Shown: positions 58,850 through 64,000 of the stretch, one piece after another
Layout: every line of letters starts with the position of its first letter
Position numbering within the stretch: the stretch's first letter is position 1
From: Gaeumannomyces sp. JS-464
Lineage: Eukaryota > Ascomycota > Sordariomycetes > Magnaporthales > Magnaporthaceae
Length of the DNA: 64,000 nucleotides
Reading direction: 5' to 3'
Assembly: GCA_002197995.1 (NCBI GenBank)
Contig: NGZR01000005.1
Location: forward strand, 1,178,001 to 1,242,000
Notes under the pieces: model-generated
What the model was told of the DNA's origin: nothing
The model's input: the letters and a program-made list of their open reading frames with translations, nothing else
The model's database searches: none
Translations under genes and position numbers: made by a program

Positions 58850-60621
58850 ATGTGCCGAGTATTCACCGATGCCTACATCCTCTGCGGTCACTACCACAAG
58901 CTGGGAGCACTTCGATGCGAGCGGAGACTGGGCAGGGTGTGGGGCATCCATAGGAGCGTGGACGGATGCCCGGACTTCAAGAAGCGTGTGAGGAAGATTG
59001 AAGGTCAGCTCTGCCCCGTTTGCAAGAGTCGCATCAGCACTAACGGCGGCAAAATGCCCCAAAAGATGCAACTCGAGCTCGCGGCCAATCGGAGGCTCCT
59101 TGACCAGCATGAGGGCCGCGGCGCCGACCAGCAACAGCCGCCGCGGCCGCGCCCGCACACCAGCGCCGGAGACGAGGCACGCAAGGACGCCGGCGACGCC
59201 GGCGGCGCCAAGCCCCTCAGCGCCACTACTACCCCGGCGCCGCAACCCCTGGCGACCGCCTCGCCGCTGAGCGTCCCGGCTACCTCGTCGCTAGCCAGCA
59301 TCCGGACCGAAGCCTTGGCTGCAGCCGAGCGCGGCACCGCCAAAGCCGTGCCCCTCGCCACTGTGCAGCGCCCGACCGTTGTCACTGTCGGTGCTCCTGC
59401 GACGCCTGCAGCACCAAAGCCAGCCAAGGCATCGCCACTGCCGCAGCGCCCAAAGACATCGGGGGGCGAGGCTACGTCTGACAGCGCTCGGACGACAACC
59501 ACCACTACCACCACCAAGACGACAAGCCGCAAGGCTGAAGGCAAGAGCCCCAACCCTCCTACTGCCAAAGCGCCTGCCGGCCCAGGCAGCAACAGGCAGG
59601 CTCCGTCCACCCGCCTATCGGCCATGGCCAAGGGGCGGAACCAAAAGTTCAGCGGGTACCGGCCAGGTATAGAGGTGGCATCGTCCACCGTGCCGCTCCG
59701 CTCCTCCTCCTCGGCATCCTCCCTGTCATCGAACTGGGACGAGGCCTTCCTGAACAGCAGCGCCTCCACCGCTCCTCGCGTCGACGAGTCCCTTCCCGGC
59801 CTGACCGCGTCCCCCGCGCCGTCGACACGGCGCACAACTCGTTCTTCCCGCAGTGGATCGGCGATCACAGCCAGGTAAGCAGCACGCCCACATCATCCAG
59901 TAATCCCAACCCCAACCGCCACAGCGCGACGGCCGAGCCCGTCTACGAGCTCGAAGCGCCCGCTGACGACGACATCCCCGACCTGTCAATGTCACGCAAC
60001 AGAACCGACTCCTTGTTCCTGCCAGCCCCGCCCCCGGCGGCCGTGATCTGCGATCCGCTCCACGTAGCCACAGACAACCAGGCCGCAGTCGCAACAGCGA
60101 CGGGCTTCCTGCCGGCAGAGCTGCTCCTCCCCGTTGATCCCGCGCTGGTGAGAGCCGGCACTAGCCGCAGCAGCTGCCCCGTGACGCACCCAGCATCCGC
60201 CTCTCGTCCCCGGCCCAGACCCCGCACCGCCGTGGCCGACGACTGGAAGAGTCTCCCCAGCGCCCAGCAGCAGCAGCAGCAGCAGACAAGCGGAGCCCTG
60301 GAGCGCCGGAACGTCTCCAGCAGACGATCGGCACGGCACCAGCACCACCAGCGCCCAGAGCCCGGCGTGCCCTCGGACGTCGGCCTCGAGTTCGCAATGG
60401 TGGCGGCGAACCTGCGCACCGCCGCAGCAGCCGCCGCCGCCGCCGCCGGCACCAGTACCAACACAAACACAAACACAACAACAGTACCAGCATCAACACC
60501 AACGCCAACACCACGAGATCGCCGTCATGGCAGGCCGGCGACGATAGCGATGATGGCCTTTACAACGCCTAGTCGACCCATCATCATGGGGTCGACGGTG
60601 CACAGGCTTGATTTTTCCTAG
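58850..60621 (+). CDS. Fungal protein with N-terminal Cys/His motif and long low-complexity tail
   Basis: I recognise no named family. The first 60 residues carry an ordered Cys/His set: MCRVFTDAYILCGHYHKLG, then Cys 23, Cys 40 and a CPVC pair. This resembles small zinc-binding heads at the start of other fungal hypothetical proteins. The rest is Ala/Pro/Thr/Ser-rich, with a Thr run at 59495-59515, a Gln run of seven at 60265-60285 and an Ala run near 60418-60450. One base is missing near 59815; correction continues VDTAHNSFFPQWIGDHSQ and YELEAPADDDIPDLSMSRN, about 590 residues in all. A 49-bp GTAAGC...CACAG segment at 59876-59924 resembles an intron, but removing it breaks frame, so I keep it as coding. 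The tail is probably disordered. No function is assigned. Confidence 0.65.
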
Positions 60622-62881
60622 CGTTATTTCCTCTGTCCATTGTTTCCTTTGTCTGTGCGATTAAAAACCAAAGCAGAAAAAAAAAATTTGAAAAAGAAGA
60701 AAGGGAGAGTGAGAAAGTTAAGGAAAGAAAGAAAAAAAAAAAAGAAAAAAAAAAGAAAAGAAAAAAAAGATCCCGCGGGTTCTAGGCCACCCCTTTCTGT
60801 GTCTAAGACGAACAGGAAAATGGCGTTTGTGGGGTTTGGCCCTCTTTGTATCCCAACTTTTGCCGAGTCTAGACTAGAAAAATCGTCTCGCGATCTCGGC
60901 AAAAAAAAGTTACAGTGCATCAGTCCGACCGATTTTGAATGTTAGTGCCCAAGTAAGGGTTCGCGTGCAGGTTAGGAGGGTCAAGTCATAAGAGCAAGCA
61001 AACTGAGCCCCTAAAAATCAGCGGCTCGGGGGTAGCACCATGTGCCGCAGTCGAACAGCTTCGCTTGGCAGGCATCAATCCCATCCACGGTGCTGCTGGG
61101 TAAGGAACGCAGTCACCACGAGCTCAAGCAACCACAAGTCCAAGCACAATTCACGCAAAGTCACCACGGTCATTCAGGCGAGAGCTTGTTTGAAATAAGT
61201 GTCCTTTTCTTATTTTTTTGTGTTTGGTCTTTTTTTGTTCTTTTCGTTGGGGCTGTCTTTTGGTTTCTGAACCGCTCGACGATATCCGGAACCCAAAACG
61301 GGGAGGTGTTGGTGCTGGTGGGTATCAGACTGACTCGGCGCTGACAACAGACTCGGTGATAGATGGCGGTGATGATGATGATGGATGGGGGGAGAAAAGA
61401 TGCGAACAACAACCAGTCCCACGCACACAGCCCAGTCTGCTTCATGCAGATAGATAACGGGCGGAAACAAACCTCCGCCCGGTTCCTCAATCGCACCCCC
61501 TTCTCGAGTTACCATTTTTTTTCTCTGCACATGCTCGCTTCCACAAAATCAGGGGAACTGTATTGTACAAGAAAAAAAAAGAGAGAGCGCCGTAGCGCAA
61601 TAAGACCGCACAAGAGCCAGAAACAGGACAAGACAGACAGACAGGTAGGGCGAGGGTCCATTTTTTTTCGGACAACCTCAGATTCCCTACAAGAAAGAGC
61701 GCAACCGGGGCACTATGGCTCGGCGGTTGCGTTGGGACAACTGACAAAGGAGAAGGTTGGTCGTCATTAGAGACGCCGATAGGCATACCCCTCATGTCGG
61801 TTGAGGGGCGCCCGCATTTTTCTTCTGCCCCGAGTAGCCTCGCGCTGGAGAGCTACGGTCGAGTGGCGCAGATGTGTCTTAAGCACGACGAATCTGCCGG
61901 TCCGACTTGCCGGCAAAGATGGCGACCCATCAAAGGTCTCGATGTGCTAGCCAGTGGCTGTGGGTAACTTTGTATTGGCACCGAACAGCGAGAGAGAGAG
62001 AGCCGCAAGTGGCGAATGTTTCTGGCAACAAGAGCAGGCGTGAAACTCGAGACGCAAAGATCGCACAGAGTGTTGTGTTGGTGCCAGACGCAATAATGAT
62101 GGGTATGTTGCCAATTGTTGCCGAGCAGGAAAGACGCGGCTTCTCGTCTCCTAGGGGGAGGATAGCAACGAAGCGACGACGAGGGTCGAAGATCGAAGTC
62201 GTTCCGAGAGGCGGCAGGTGCTGGATTGCAAAGCGCAACGTGGCGAGAATAACGTAGCTGGCTTGTTGGGAAAAGCAGATAAAATGGAGAGAAAGAACCA
62301 AAGATCGCGGCCGAGAGGCCACTCAGATGCCGGATCCAAGGGCATGCTGGGAGCGCGGGTTCCAATGCAAATGCTATGCCAATGCCTCAGGATGACAGAA
62401 AATGCGAAGACGGCTCAAAAATGAAGAAAGACTCGCCGCGACAAGTCGGGCTCCGGGGTCGATGGCCGCCGCCTTGTCGAGCGATAAAAGCATGGTGGTA
62501 TAAAACAGCTCAAGAAGATAAGGCGGCGGAGGGCGGCAAATGACACGCAAAGGCGGCAAACAATCAAAAGAGGCGAGCGCACGATCTGATCCCAAAAGAT
62601 GTCTCTCTGTAGGACCACTGAACCAACTTCTCCGGGAAAGAGTTAGTCGATCAAGAGCCAACCCAACACAGTCCACCGTGAGGCAATATGACCTAGACGA
62701 GAAGAGGATGAGATGGTGATCGCGGCGGCCTTGGGCGGTCGTGGCAGTCAGGGGTTGACAACTGCTGTGGATGGTTACAATGCATATTAGTCCCAACAGG
62801 CGTTCAGGCGGGTCGGGGCTGATGATGAAGCAATCCACAGAGCCGAGAACCGGCGCTCTCGCGTCGGTGACTCAGCTTGGC
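60622..62881. other. Intergenic, no gene seen
   Basis: Opens with an A-rich stretch (60676-60770), probably the 3' end of the preceding gene. Frames of 100-170 codons on both strands contain Lys/Phe runs or no motif. The right half may hold the long 3' UTR of the Cdc25 gene. A GA-repeat patch is at 61990-62001. Confidence 0.5.
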
Positions 62882-64000
62882 TCAGTACGAGGCCATCCTC
62901 CTAGCATGAAACCTGTCGCTGCCCAGGATGGGAGAGGCGCCAAGCATCATGGACATGGGTGACGAGTCCTTGCACGTGGCCGTGGTCGAGACGGAGCGTT
63001 GGGGCGCCGTAGGCGAGTCCTGGACGCCGCCGGAGCCAAACGCAAAGGTCTGGGCACGCGAGAGGCCGCCCTTGCGGTTCTGACGCAGACGGCCCATCTC
63101 GCGCTCGCACGTGAAGGCGTGCTCTGCCGCGCCCATCTCGACGTACGCCTGCGGGTAGCACCTGTCGCGGTGCTCCTCGAAGAAGCCGCTGTAGCCGCCG
63201 TCGAGGATGTAGATCTCGGGGTAGGTCAGGCGAGGGTAGAACTCGGCGTTGGCCGTGCGGTCCTCGGCGCGCACGTGACGGGCCATCAGGGGCGCCCGGT
63301 GGGCCGAGTACTCGCAGTGGAACACGATCAGGGTGCGACCCTCCATGGGCGTCTTGAGCAGGTGCGACACGAGCAGGTCCTTGTCGTTGTAGTTGATGGC
63401 GCCATCAATGTGGCCGCCGTCGTACTCGTACTCGAACCTGCAGTCGATGATGAGCTTGTTTTCGTAGTGCTCGTTGAAGCGGCCGTCGAGGACGTCGAGC
63501 AGCGTGGACCGCTTGATACGCGGGATGCTGTCCGTCTGTCCTTCGGGAAAGAAGTGCGGCAGAACAAGCTCAGCGGGCTCCTCGATGTCCATGACGGACG
63601 CGAGGGTCGGTGGGGGCCTCCTCCTTGCGCGTCTTCATGACGTCGCCCGAGTTCTCGAACATGCTCAACGAGCGGCGGTACTGCTTACGTGGCCGCATGA
63701 AGGGGTTCGAAGGCCGCCTTGAGTGGCTCGAAATGGGAGATCCGTTGCGGGCGATGTTCGACGAACTGGCCAGGCCCGAGAATTGGGAGCGGGCACGCAG
63801 CGGGCCGGGGAGGTGTGCGATCGGGCTGTTGGCGGTCGCGGGACGGCGGTCCTGGGGCGGCGAAGCCTGGAAGCACTCGCTAAGACTCAGACCAGATGAG
63901 CCAACCTTGGCATCGGCACCGCCGAACTTGAAGGGAGGGAGCTGGTTGTCGGGCTGTCCACGGCTCATCAGATTGCTGGTCGAGTAACCTTTCGTCTTGG
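62882..64000 (-). CDS. cdc25: Cdc25-type M-phase inducer phosphatase, N-terminus beyond the window
   Basis: Dual-specificity phosphatase that removes inhibitory phosphates from Cdk1 to trigger mitosis (nimT in Aspergillus). The reading frame is open through the right edge (KGYSTSNLMSRGQPDNQL), so the N-terminal regulatory region is cut. Visible: Ser/Arg-rich segment with PRKQYRRSLSMFENSGDVMK (63630-63690), then IPRIKRSTLLDVLDGRF, LIIDCRFEYEYDGGHIDGAIN and the catalytic HCEYSAHRAP (63295-63325, Cys nucleophile and Arg of HCx5R). YPEIYILDGGYSGFF and a C-terminal tail ending RRMASY follow. One extra base (or two missing) sits near 63610-63630, in or next to a C-run, between EEAP and TLASVMDIEE; it separates the regulatory and catalytic parts. 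Confidence 0.93.

Noticed and set aside
59876..59924. 49-bp intron in the Cys/His-headed gene
   Set aside because: The GTAAGC donor and CACAG acceptor are present, but removal shifts the frame away from protein-like sequence, and 49 bp is short for these genes.
3215..63630. Programmed ribosomal frameshifting as an explanation for the frame breaks
   Set aside because: The breaks occur at unrelated sequences, in both directions, in genes never known to use it. Slippery heptamers or stop contexts are not shared.

Overview
The window reads as nuclear DNA of a filamentous ascomycete, most likely a Sordariomycete. The inference rests on a GC-rich sequence, short introns (about 70-170 nt, GT-AG) and the gene set: single-protein pyruvate carboxylase, membrane dipeptidyl aminopeptidase, GH131 glucanase, CwfJ/Drn1, Utp20, cullin-3 and Cdc25. 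A Magnaporthales-like affinity is possible but I cannot prove it. No plasmid, viral or CRISPR features and no tRNA or rRNA were recognised.

Layout. 1.8-6.4 kb: pyruvate carboxylase (+). 7.8-9.8 kb: unrecognised conserved-looking protein (-). 9.8-18.3 kb: about 8.5 kb without a supportable gene, rich in homopolymers and microsatellites. 18.3-20.1 kb: F-box/ankyrin-like protein (-), divergent from clathrin heavy chain at 21.3-26.6 kb (+). 27.6-28.7 kb: secreted GH131 glucanase (+), converging on an acidic protein with repeated SUMO-interaction-like motifs (28.9-30.6 kb, -). 31-36.2 kb: a patch of unrecognised genes including a kinase-fold protein that has lost its catalytic residues. 36.4-36.9 kb: YbjQ-family protein (-). 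39.0-41.9 kb: dipeptidyl aminopeptidase B (-). 43.0-44.7 kb: CwfJ/Drn1 (-), divergent from UTP20 at 45.3-53.5 kb (+). 53.9-54.5 kb: Zim17/Hep1 (-), divergent from cullin-3 at 55.3-58.1 kb (+). 58.9-60.6 kb: Cys/His-headed low-complexity protein (+). 62.9-64.0 kb: Cdc25 phosphatase (-), cut by the right edge.

The dominant oddity is that nearly every long gene, including essential ones, is broken by one-base indels, about 25 in all. Most are the loss of one base from a doublet or short run. Correcting frame by single bases gives a total length divisible by three in almost every gene, so I treat these as sequence errors and not as pseudogenes. Gene coordinates below span the breaks. Products are housekeeping functions from separate pathways (anaplerosis, vesicle coats, ribosome and snRNA biology, mitochondrial import, ubiquitin ligation, mitosis). 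There is no sign of an operon or biosynthetic cluster.
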